Assembly (NCBI GenBank): GCA_013368325.1
Contig: JAACJK010000163.1
Coordinates: 3,286,001-3,350,000, forward strand
From: Ephemerocybe angulata
Taxonomy: Eukaryota; Basidiomycota; Agaricomycetes; Agaricales; Psathyrellaceae
Direction: 5' to 3'
Length of the DNA stretch: 64,000 bases
Below, piece by piece: positions 40,201 through 51,307 of this stretch. The notes below the pieces were generated by a model that did no database searches, had not been told where the DNA came from, and saw only the letters and a list, made by a program, of their open reading frames with translations. The position numbers and the translations under genes are program-made. The stretch's first letter is position 1, and each line of letters opens with the position of its first letter.

Positions 40201-43200
40201 AAGCTACATCACCGACATTTCCTCGGATGTGGACGTACCCCGTATGTTGGAACCAGCCTGGCAATTCGAGGGTGCGGACATAGGTTGCTTTGATAGCTTG
40301 GCGATGTCAACGTCCTCGGAGTGGGAGAGTTCGCCATGCGCAGAAGCCACTCGACGTGGAGTGGGTGGATTTATTTTTGTACCAGCGCTTATTCCTGACA
40401 GTCTCGAAAGAGGGCGCCAACCGCTTGATCGACGCACGACGGGATGACGTCAAGCGCTTAAGGGCGTGAGAAAATATTCCCGAGCCTTTATCCCGCCCTG
40501 CAAATTCCACTGTAAAGACAAGCGCCATTTGGAACGGGTTGCACTCTCAGCTTAGCTGTCTTACCTGGCTTGAAGAGGGACCATGTCTGATTTCTTGGAT
40601 ATCTCGAATTTAGGGGTCAAGCTTCAAGAGCAACTGATACAAGACTGATAGTTTGGCAACAACCTTTCCTTGGACGGTCCTGGGTTTCTGCACGGAGAGA
40701 ATCGATGGTAAGCCTAAATCATGCTCACATATAGTAGGCCACGCGGTGTAACAGAAGTCTGAGTACCGCAACACTCAGATCCCTTCGTGATTGACAACAT
40801 TTCTTCCCCTCGATTTCTGTGAGGTGGCGATGATGTCTTCGAAGAACCCGAGAGAACAGAGCAGAACTATTCGGCCCTATGGCCATTCCGGTGCTCGTAG
40901 ATCTGAGGGTGTGTCCGATGTGTACGAGGCGAGACACATATGCTCATGGCCGGGAGGTATAGCTGAGCTATGTCTCTAGACAAATCAAATAATTTATCAC
41001 GTCCGATGGGCTAACCTCTGTTAACCTCTGTCACGATGCTGCACAGATAAGTAGATTGGTGGGAAGTCCTTGTATAGTATGACCGAGCCCCGACTAGTGA
41101 TCAAATGGCGGCTAACCAAAGGTACGCATCGCATGTGGTGCCTACGGTGCGCATCCGGCCTCCATGCCGTCGGTCGCCGCCCCTGTCCTTTCCACGTTCA
41201 ACAAAGGTTAGCTCGGTCAACCATCAAGAAGGTTTGCGCTCGTGCGCACCCAGGCGCACCCCCATCCCTCACATCAACCACAGGATTAAGCTAAGGGAAT
41301 ACAAATATTTACCGCCCTGTTCCAAAACTTCTCTTCAACCATCTGTCACCTCACCACATGCACAGCTGACGCGCCTTCCTGCCCGAAGAGCTGGGTCTGC
41401 CATGTGAGCGCAGCTGGCCAAGCGCCATCGACCGGGGACATGCCCATCCCAACCCATGACCTCGACGATCGAGTCTGTATCGTACCTACATCTTGCCTTC
41501 TACGGATGCTTGCCCATCCTTGCCTCCCGCGAGCCTTTGAATGTGGCGTGCATCACGTATGAATTCTACCTATGTGACGGGGCAGTAAGATCGTCGATAC
41601 GTAGGCTTGACGTAGGCTGTGAGTGAAGAGTCGGAGAAATGCAATATCTTAAACAGTGATGCGCGTGAAGTGTGCGAGGGCGTGTCGTGGGCTCGTGGCT
41701 GGGGCCAGGTCAATCAGTACGCAGCATACAAGGGCTGACGTCGTTGTCGATCCAATTTATCGTTATTGAGGCTATGGACTCTGGGCTCAAAGGCCGCCAG
41801 GGGCGCATGCGCTGAAATGCGCACATCTTGTCGCGGGCTTTGGGGGAGGGAATTCCATCACAGAAAACACTTAGCAGAATTGATCAAGCAAGGGAGAAGG
41901 GAGGATACCTATTCCATCGGACTTGTCACATTTTGCACCTATGGTGCGAATCACCTAGTCACCGCTACTTTTGGACACCAGGTATTGGGGTGTGGGAAAA
42001 AGTCCAGTCGCTAATTCCTCTTGTAAAAACGTTTCTTTTGATAAACTGAACCATTCCTCAAGAGGATTTAGGAAAATATTGCGAATTGATGAAGTTATTC
42101 TTTTTTGACCTGATAAAATTGGCGCATTTCCTTATATGGAAGGTGCTTCAAACGCCCTACTCAGCCCCTGTGGCCCTGTACTACTTTGAAAACATGTTTT
42201 TTGAGCATATCTCGCTGTACAATGTCAATCTGGACCTTCTCCTCCCTAAAAAATAAGATTTCAAAAAAATTCCAGAATTCTTTGCCCAATTGGCGCCTGT
42301 CATTGTTTGGTGGTGTTTAGGCGATTCGCACCATACTAAAGCACTGCTCCGTCTCGGACGCAAGGCACGCGGGGAGAGATGGAGGTAGAGATGCTGGAAC
42401 ATCATATCAATTAAGTACAGATGGAGATTAGAAGAGGGATTATTGCAGCTGACCTTTCAAGTTGTTGATCGCGAGGATCAACGCGCATTCTGAGATTTTG
42501 ACCAACGTGGCTTCCGGTCCTCTGTACCGAAGTGAAATTTTCGAGGCGGTGGGAGGAACGATATAGAACGGCCTTCGACTCAGAGCAGCTCAGAGCCGCA
42601 CTGGGGCAGTCAACAGAACCCATCCTGGAGACGATGTCAAGAAGGCCGGTGTCCCCAACGACATCATGGCATTGAGAGAGTGCGAAGACGAGGCGGTCAG
42701 CAGCGTGCTATTTTTGTGTTCTTCAGAACTTCGAATTGGTAGAGGGATAAAAATGAATTAAGCAGGCCATGTCAATTGCAACGATCAGATGAGAATCTAG
42801 ACCCTTGCGACTTCGTGCCGGCGGACTGGGAGGTGTCGCATGGTGGAGGAGGTAGCGATGAGGTATGCCCAGCATAAATTCTGCGTTGCACCTGACATCT
42901 GCCACAATGAGTTGCCACAGAGCAAGCAAGGCCAGCGGATGACCTTAGGTCGGAACAGACGAGATGAGCATAGCCTGGCTGTTGGAATTTGGGGTGGATA
43001 TCGAGAGGACTCAAGGATGTAGGATCGAGGGCCCCAACTGGTAGGAGTCAGACGTTCCCCTACTACGCTGCTCAAGCCCCATGATGAAACTAGGTTTTCC
43101 GGCGCCAGCTGGAAAGTTGGTGTGTACTACACATTGAAGACAGGTAACATAGAAATGCACACCGTAGAACGACGGCAGCACCAGAACGCCTCGTCGTCTC

Positions 43201-43851
43201 AGGCTGCAGGCCATCACGGGGGGCCGCAGGCCAGACGGTAAGCTTTGGTCTGAGGTCTGAGACTAGTCACTACGCCAAGTTTCCCTAGAACCATCATATA
43301 CGAGAAGGGCTAGGCTTTGAACAAGCCCTCTTCCAGCCAGTACCCGCTGCGGAGGTGTGCTAAGCTGGTCCCCAGAATTCGGGAGTAAGAAAGCAGGGAC
43401 ACCTTCAGGTCTGCCCAATAGTCCCAGGACATAAAGAGTACCTGGTGTAAGTGTGCCCAGTGCGTTTTCCATCTACTCGTTTGACGCGTCCCTGTGTTTA
43501 CAGGCTTACCCCCCGGTCAAGGAGTGCGGAATCATGCTCCTCTGACGGTCTATCCGCAGTGACCAGCTTGTGCAGCTTCCGAGTTGATCCTAGGACCATT
43601 TGTCCGCTGAGCACCACCGGTTCATGGAGCTCTAGAGGGCGGATTCCGGAGTGCCATGGTGCCATGCTCTGTGTTGTTGGCCGTTCGGGACAAGAGGCGA
43701 ACGGCGAACGCGTCCGCCGTCGTTCCGCCTATTGCCCCCAATCACGTGTTACGGGGTAAGTAATCGCGCTAAGATTACTTCGCTCCCGTGAATTCATCGA
43801 TTCAACCTCTCTCCCTCCCACCACCACCCCCAAACTCTTCTCTTAACAATC
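31223..43851. other. 12.6 kb gene-poor region
   Basis: From 31223 to about 32200 the + strand is pyrimidine-rich and contains simple repeats: GGAT units near 31248-31266, ATTC units near 31892 and CT units near 32150-32169. Much of it may be 3' untranslated sequence of the preceding gene. TTCCTC units lie near 34548-34572. No coding family was recognised between 32.2 and 43.8 kb. The exception to random-looking DNA is an AT-rich near-open frame at 41828-42388, entered separately. The last 60 bases before 43852 are the CT-rich leader of malate dehydrogenase. Confidence 0.5.
41828..42388 (+). pseudogene. AT-rich broken reading frame, origin unknown
   Basis: One frame stays open for about 187 codons except for TGA at 42047-42049 and TAA at 42254-42256, ending at TAG 42386-42388. 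Between and after the stops the peptide looks protein-like, for example YYFENMFFEHISLYNVNLDL and PEFFAQLAPVIVWWCLGDS. The base composition is noticeably more AT-rich than its surroundings. It could be a remnant of a transposase or another inserted gene, or a chance frame in AT-rich DNA. I do not recognise a family. Confidence 0.3.
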
Positions 43852-45311
43852 ATGGTCAAGGCTGTCGTCCTCGGTGCTGCAGGTATGCCCAAATCTCTGC
43901 TAGATCGCGGTCGAACTCATCGCGATCGACAGGTGGTATCGGCCAACCTTTGGCTCTTCTGCTCAAGGCCAACCCGCTTGTTACTGAGGTACGTTGACTT
44001 GATATGGGTGCCAAGTACGAGAGATAACACGAAACACCAGCTCGGTCTCTTCGATATCGTCAATACCCCTGGAGTCGCCGCCGATCTATCGCACATCGCC
44101 ACCCCTGCCAAGGTTGAGGGCTTCTTGCCCCCTGACGATGGTCTTTTGAAGGCCTTGAAGGGTGCGGATGTCGTTGTCATCCCCGCTGGTGTGCCCAGGA
44201 AACCTGGAGTACGTCTCCCTGCATCCTCATCAGCACGTCGCTAATCTAATCTAATTCAGATGACTCGGTAAGCCTAAGCGCGCAACCCCACGGCCGTTGC
44301 GGAAGTACTCATTCGGTTTTGTTCCCATTCGTTGTCGACAGCGACGACTTGTTCAAGGTGCGCATCATGCTATAGCTGTAGTGTCAGGGTTTTAAACGAC
44401 AGACGTGCAGATCAACGCTGGTATCATCAAGGATTTGGCAACGGGAATTGCGAAGGCCGCCCCCAAGGCACTCGTCCTCGTCATCTCCAATCCTGTCAAC
44501 TCCACCGTCCCCATCGTCGCTGAAGTCTTCAAGAAGTTCGGCACCTTCGACCCCAAGCGGTAGGTCTTCTCCCCCCGGTTTTGCCTGCGCTAAGCGAGTC
44601 GCCATCAGCCTTTTCGGTGTCACCACCCTCGATGTCGTCCGTTCCTCGACCTTCGTCTCCGAGATCATTGGAGATCTTGCGCTCTCTAAGGATGTGGTTG
44701 TCCCCGTCGTTGGTGGACACTCTGGCGTCACCGTGAGTTCCTCGATCCCCGTCTGCTCGATATCTGAATTCGAGCCCGACTAGATTGTCCCCCTCCTCTC
44801 CCAATCCTCGCATTCCCTCCCCTCAAGCGTTGACGGCTCCGCCTACGACGCGCTTGTCAACCGAATTCAGTTCGGCGGTGACGAAGTCGTCAAGGCCAAG
44901 AACGGCGCGGGCTCCGCGACTCTTTCCATGGCTTACGCTGGCGCTGAGTTCGCCGGCAAGGTCATTCGCGCTCTCAACGGCGAGAAGGGCATCATCGCTC
45001 CTACTTACGTTAACCTCTCCGCCGACGCTGAGGGTGGTGCCGCTCTGACCAAGGAGCTCGGCCAGGAGCTCGCGTACTTCTCATCGAACGTCGAACTCGG
45101 CCCTGGTGGTATTACCAAGATCAACCCTCTCGGTAAGATCACCGAGAAGGAGGCTGAGCTCGTCAAGGCTGCTATCCCTGAACTTGTCAAGAACATCGAA
45201 ACGGTGAGTGGATCGCGAATCACGAATGCGTCTGAATGTAAATGCTGATGATATTAGGGTGTCAACTTCGTTGCTGAGGCTTACAAGGCCGCCGAGGAGC
45301 CCCGTCTTTAG
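43852..45311 (+). CDS. MDH: Malate dehydrogenase (NAD-dependent)
   Basis: Nine exons give about 341 residues: 43852-43882, 43933-43988, 44041-44208, 44260-44267, 44342-44357, 44411-44559, 44609-44732, 44784-45203 and 45258-45311. The enzyme interconverts malate and oxaloacetate with NAD. The Rossmann motif LGAAGGIG is at residues 7-14 and is split by intron 1. Substrate arginines are R82, R88 and R154, and the catalytic pair is D151 and H180 (in GGHSG). Length and motifs fit the bacterial/mitochondrial-like MDH class. There is no N-terminal targeting extension, and the C-terminal PRL is not a consensus peroxisomal signal, so a cytosolic form is inferred. Exons 4 and 5 are only 8 and 16 nt. 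A CT-rich leader precedes the ATG. The gene converges on GAPDH. Confidence 0.95.
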
Positions 45312-46882
45312 GATCTAAATCGTGAAGGAAATGCTAGACTTGAATTGACGCCCTAGACATGTCAGATATATCAAGCAAATTGTACTATTAACTTGGATCG
45401 AGGAAGCTGCTATACATGTTTTCGTTGCTCAGAACTTGAATCGGCCTCGGTTGGGCATTGGCATGGCTTTTTGGGGGAATTGGCTGTGCTTGGCGTCGAA
45501 GGTCTGTGCGGAAATTGAGAGCATCTGTTATCGAGCGATACGCTTGCAAGTTTCAGATCAATGTATTGTTGACCAGCGCTGGCGCGCCCAGCCTTATGAG
45601 CCGCAAAATATCTTCCCTACTCAGAGAAGCCCACGAAGGCATCTTCCAGCATCGTTTCTGCTTAACGAGATTCCCGTTGGCCATTTTCAACGATATTCGA
45701 CGGTTCTATCTCGAAAATGAACGCTAAATGCACAACAAGTAGGGGTATATAAGCCAGGTAACGCATTGTCTAGTCCGCCCAAGAGTGGCGCAGTGGTTAT
45801 TCATGCTGTTATGCATATTTGATGCATATGTTTCTGGAACCGCCGAGTTCGAACCGCGCAGACCGCGAGATTTGATGACCATACGTGGAGACGCTAGTCG
45901 CGATCTATATGACATAGTTCGAAGCCGAGACCCGATGTACTGATCCTGTGCAGCACACGCCAGGTGAAGGGAGTGAATGTCGATGGAGATAGTCGGCATT
46001 TGCTTTTGTTCCAGAGTGCTAGAACTTCTCCTCCAACCTCTCGAGGACCCCAGTTTCTTTTGCTATCTTCAAGCTTACTGCTACTTTTCCCTGAGGGACC
46101 CAATTAGCCTAGGTTCTTCTGAGGTCCTTCCGAACTTAAACATACTTACCCAAGGAAGACATACACAACCGACCTCGAGACCGGACGGTTAGTTATTTTT
46201 GCTTTCTTTGTGCCTCCCTAAGCCCAGCTGGGAGTAGTGTGCAGGCAAGAAGCTGATTCATATCTACGCACTCGCCACATGAGTCGTATATTTGGAATAT
46301 TTCGAGGTCTTCGGCCATATCTACAAGGCTATTCTTGGTTCGGTAAAACTGCAGCTATGACTCTGACTCAGTGGAATGCACTCGTACTGAACCCCAAGGA
46401 ATATTCGCTGCGCAAATCCTCACAAATCCCGCTTATCGTGAAACGGAACGCCTGATAAGAAGAGGGGCTCGTCTGTTCCGCGTTACGAGAGCTGGATGAC
46501 GCTGAATGACCGTCATTGTCCTAAGATTACTGCGAAGACTTGGTCTAGTTTTATCTGCACACGCATGTGCGTTTGCTCGCTGTAGGCTAGGCTCATGCTT
46601 CGCCGCCGCCGCATACCGCCACGAGAACAAACTACTACTGAACAGCGCATGCACACCCAGACACCAACGTGCAACCCAACGCGATGTCCTTAGAATCCGA
46701 ACATTTGGGTAGGAATGTCTATAGCAGAAAAAATACATTCGTTGAATTACACAAACCGAAGCAACATGGACTACGATTTTTTAGATTGATACTTCTTCCT
46801 GTGATCGTCCGTTTGTTAGACTACACACCCGACTCTCATCGACCGTTTACAGCAACGGCTTCTGAACATTGGGTCCATGTAT
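45312..46882. other. Convergent intergenic region between MDH and GAPDH
   Basis: The region holds the 3' ends of two convergent genes and no coding frame I can support. A TATATAA motif near 45749 lies shortly upstream of a tRNA-like A-box/B-box pair, entered separately. Nothing else was recognised. Confidence 0.5.
45780..45875 (+). repeat. tRNA-like relic or SINE-type head (A and B boxes)
   Basis: TGGCGCAGTGG at 45786-45796 matches the RNA polymerase III A box (TRGCNNAGYNGG), and GTTCGAACC at 45847-45855 resembles the B box. A D-stem can be drawn, and a perfect ATGCAT hairpin falls between the boxes. The acceptor arm does not pair, the T-stem has mismatches and there is no T-run terminator. 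A functional tRNA is therefore unlikely; a pseudo-tRNA or tRNA-derived SINE head is more plausible. Confidence 0.3.
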
Positions 46883-48432
<1,550 letters not shown>

Positions 48433-48512
48433 TTTGGAAGAAGTTGGGTTCAGAGAAATGGTATGAGGGGTTCAAAGGAGAGATGAGGAAGCTCGAAATA
48501 TTCGAAGCCCTG

Positions 48513-48523
48513 GCCTTTTATCC
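48513..48523 (-). promoter_or_regulatory. TATA-like box of GAPDH
   Basis: On the minus strand GGATAAAAGGC lies about 85 nt upstream of the GAPDH ATG and is the only AT-rich core element in an otherwise mixed region. Position and sequence fit a core promoter of a strongly expressed gene. Confidence 0.5.
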
Positions 48524-48818
48524 ACGGACCCATTTGGGCGAAACTTATCGATGACCACAGATCAGTCATCGCTTCAGCATCCTGGTCCCATCAGCCAATC
48601 GCCGTCGGCCGGTGCCCCATTATGGAGAGTCGCTGGGGTCTTTGGAAACGACCAGAACGACGGCGCTAAGCTAGCCAAGTGAGGCCAAGCGTCGCAGTCG
48701 AATCACCTTGGTCTGTTTACCCGGCTGCGCAGCCAACAGGAGCCTAGTACCCACAACGCACGAGGTCTAGTAGCACGGCCGCTAGGTCGACCTCGACGCT
48801 GATAATGTTATGTACGGG

Positions 48819-49178
48819 GCCTGTAACTTTAAGCCCCCATGCTTATCGCAACAGTGTAGTTTTTTACGACTTGACCCGAGGGGAAGCAATGGGACTGGAA
48901 TCGACTGGAATGTGGTGCTGGAGCTCAGGAACCGCCTCAGGCCCCCAAAGTCCGTGACTTGCGGGCTTCTTTTGCTTGCGACTGTTTATTTTTCACGGCT
49001 TCGCCCACTGAGCCGACCGTCAGGGGCCGCCTACGACAACCAGCCACCCAATGTCAAAAGTTCTTCCTCGCCCTATAACTCACTTACTACTTAGGACGCG
49101 CCCACGAGTTCATCCTGTTCACTTGGTTGCTTCACTGGAACCTGAAGACATGGTCGTGCCTGTAACTTGAACCCCCCC
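48819..49178. repeat. Pair of 20-nt direct repeats flanking about 340 nt
   Basis: GCCTGTAACTTTAAGCCCCC begins at 48819 and the near-identical GCCTGTAACTTGAACCCCCC begins at 49158. The first copy can fold by GGGGC/GCCCC pairing around its centre; the second is followed by CCCCGGTCGGGG. No frame lies between. This may be the remains of a small non-autonomous element or a dispersed family. Confidence 0.4.
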
Positions 49179-49397
49179 GGTCGGGGCCTGGAACTCGGCC
49201 ACTCGGTTCACAGCTGCAGGCCAGAGGTAATTCGCAAATAACAGAAACTTTATTCAACAAAACTAGTGCTACTAGGCGATCGCTGAATAGTATACTGTAA
49301 CATGTGGAAATCATTCTACAAATCTTCAAGTGTGTGTCTACGTTTCCCTCTCAAATCCCTCACTCCTGGAAGCAACAGGAGATCAGATGCTAGTCCT

Positions 49398-50411
49398 CTA
49401 GACATACATCGACCTCGTGCGGCGGTGACGCTGAGGCTCTGCGCGGCGAACAAACCTTTCGAAACCAGGTTCTTCGATGTCCATGACGAGATGTTCCAGA
49501 TGAACTGGAATAGCAATCTTGGGCCCAGCACGGTTGTCCCAGTTTCCATAGACTCCTCGCGATGGGTCGTCGGCAGGGTTTTCCTTAGTCGGCACCCATT
49601 CTATGGCCATGGCGAATCTATGTTCATCACAAAGGGCCAGGATCTTCTTGAGAATGGCGTTGTCTTGCCACCGGGTTTCGCGCATGCTTTTCATGCTCAG
49701 CGCCTCAACCACAGAAGTCGAGTCCGACCGCACGCGGACGATCCTCCCTCCTGTCTTATCGGCGGCAAGCATTCGCAGGCCCAGCTCAACTGCCACGAAC
49801 TCGGCCCATGGGATGTTGCGGCCCTCAGACCTCCATCCCCTGGTCAGCTCCCATGCAGCCCATTGGTTTCCGTTGGTGTACCCGATGCCTTTGACAGAGG
49901 CATCGACGAAAATCTCAATGGGCAAGCTGCCTGGCGTCAGCAGGAATGTAGGAATTTGGGCATTCCAAAGGGACGGCATGGTTCCTGCTGCGGCAAGAGT
50001 GACATTATGCATGGGAGTTCGGTTCTCTTTAGGAGTGTGGAGAGCCTCGAGGACGAGGAGACGGAACTTAATCAAGAGCTCGTTCCTGGCAGTCTTGCCC
50101 TTGGAATGGTCAGCCATACAGGCCTTGCAAGCTGCCACCAAATCGTTTGCCAATTTGTACACGCGTGAGATCGCCAGGTCCGTCGCCTCTTGCCTGCTTC
50201 TTGCTGTCTGGTTCTTGCAGCCTTCACTGCACTGCTGGATGGGCCTGCCCTCCTCATCCGAGATACGGCATGAGAGGCAGATGCTCCTGTAGTGAGTGTA
50301 CGCCATGGACTCGAAGTCTCCAACGGAGACCGCTCGCCTGTGGCGGGTCATGACCTTCCTTCGTTCCGTATCGAATGAAGGAGTCTTGAAAGTGTTTCCG
50401 GATGCCATCAT
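49398..50411 (-). CDS. Stand-alone RNase H protein, retroelement-derived
   Basis: This is a single exon of 337 residues from the ATG at 50411. An in-frame ATG at 50687 exists, but the stretch between them is CT/CA-rich leader-like DNA, so the internal start is preferred. Residues about 165-290 form an RNase H fold with all four acidic catalytic positions: D170 in IFVDAS, E204 in WAEF, D230 in VRSDSTS and D281/D282 in ENPADDPSRG. This spacing and the C-terminal PADDPSRG block resemble the RNase H of DIRS- or Ty3-like retroelements. No reverse transcriptase, integrase or recombinase frame is nearby. The N-terminal 100 residues carry CLSC (45-48), CSEGC (61-65) and CKAC (95-98), possibly a zinc site. 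It is probably a captured retroelement domain that cleaves RNA in RNA-DNA hybrids; function in the cell is unknown. Confidence 0.85.
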   Translation of the reverse strand: MMASGNTFKTPSFDTERRKVMTRHRRAVSVGDFESMAYTHYRSICLSCRISDEEGRPIQQCSEGCKNQTARSRQEATDLAISRVYKLANDLVAACKACMADHSKGKTARNELLIKFRLLVLEALHTPKENRTPMHNVTLAAAGTMPSLWNAQIPTFLLTPGSLPIEIFVDASVKGIGYTNGNQWAAWELTRGWRSEGRNIPWAEFVAVELGLRMLAADKTGGRIVRVRSDSTSVVEALSMKSMRETRWQDNAILKKILALCDEHRFAMAIEWVPTKENPADDPSRGVYGNWDNRAGPKIAIPVHLEHLVMDIEEPGFERFVRRAEPQRHRRTRSMYV

Positions 50412-50568
50412 CTTGGTGTGTGTGTTGATGGTTGAGTTGAGTGAGAGGTTTGAGAGGGTTGGTGTAGTAGAGAAACTTGAAAGTGTTGGTAGTAGCTGGT
50501 GGTAGTAGTGTGTTAGAGTGTGGTGACCTCGGAGTGTGAGATGGAGAATCTTCGACGAGATGTGCCTC

Positions 50569-50575
50569 ATTTTAT
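50569..50575 (-). promoter_or_regulatory. TATA-like element of the RNase H gene
   Basis: ATAAAAT on the minus strand lies about 160 nt upstream of the preferred ATG and directly before the pyrimidine-rich leader. This supports a dedicated promoter for the RNase H gene rather than read-through from a mobile element. It is a weak match. Confidence 0.35.
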
Positions 50576-51300
50576 GTGCTTCAGGATTGCAGACGTTCGC
50601 GACGGTTGCGGTACTTGTGTTGCAAGAGCCGGGAAGACCGGTCTTATTGAAGGGTACAGGGAGATAATTAAACGTCGATTGGAACAAGAGAGGTTGTTTC
50701 CAGGAAAACGGGTATTGACCATCCCTCTACTGCGAGGGCGGGTCCATGCATGGTGCCGGTTGCCTGCCGCCATCAGGGCGGGAGACTCCCCGCCATCAGG
50801 AGAGCAACAGACTCGGATACGCACAGTGTCGCATTCGCAACGCCTCTCCGGTATTCATTTTTTGGTGAACAATAAGCGGTTTGGCAGACTACCGTTAAAG
50901 CCGGAATCGGAGGGCTCAATGTGTCCTCCTCCTCAACGGTTCATCTCAGTTTCACCCTTTCCGAACGTTAAAATGGACCCTTCGCCCCATTGCCAGATCG
51001 TCCTAGCCGATGTACCATCATCTGCTATTCCATAATTTCTTATCGCGAGAAGCGCCCAATAAGCGCTGACAGGCGCTGATCTTGATGAAGGCTGAAAGAG
51101 CGCGGGAGAAGCGTGACGCGCTTTGTCAAGTCTTGCGTCGCTTTGGTCCCTGACCACTACAATGCCCTGCACTTCCACTGGGCAACCCTACACTCATCTC
51201 CCGCCAAACCTTATCTCATGCATTGTCCAAGTTCCCAGCGCAGGCCGTTTCTCTAAGACAGCCAACAGATCAGACTACCGCTGGCTTTGTCCCTGGCAGC

Positions 51301-51307
51301 TTATAAA
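51301..51307 (+). promoter_or_regulatory. TATA-like element abutting a start codon
   Basis: TTATAAAATG runs directly into the ATG at 51308. If this is the working TATA box, transcription would begin about 30 nt downstream and translation would have to start later, for example at 51374, 51428 or 51524. If translation does start at 51308, the element is coincidental. Confidence 0.3.

Larger units (their letters stand above)
48433..49397. other. Intergenic region: GAPDH promoter and short direct repeats
   Basis: The first 150 bases are the GAPDH promoter on the minus strand. Beyond it I see no coding frame. Two copies of a GCCTGTAACTT(T/G)AA element followed by a C-run occur at 48819 and 49158, about 339 nt apart in the same orientation. 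Confidence 0.5.
50412..51307. other. Divergent promoter region between RNase H gene and next gene
   Basis: The minus-strand half next to 50411 is a CA/CT-rich leader for the RNase H gene, with an ATAAAAT element at about 50569-50575. Near 50773-50792 a short palindrome around GGCGGGAGACTCCCCGCC is visible. From 51040 to 51110 AGCGC-type motifs recur. No coding frame is supported. Confidence 0.5.

Noticed and set aside
49302..50168. Open frame of 288 codons on the + strand
   Set aside because: It lies antisense to the RNase H gene, whose catalytic motifs are clear on the minus strand.
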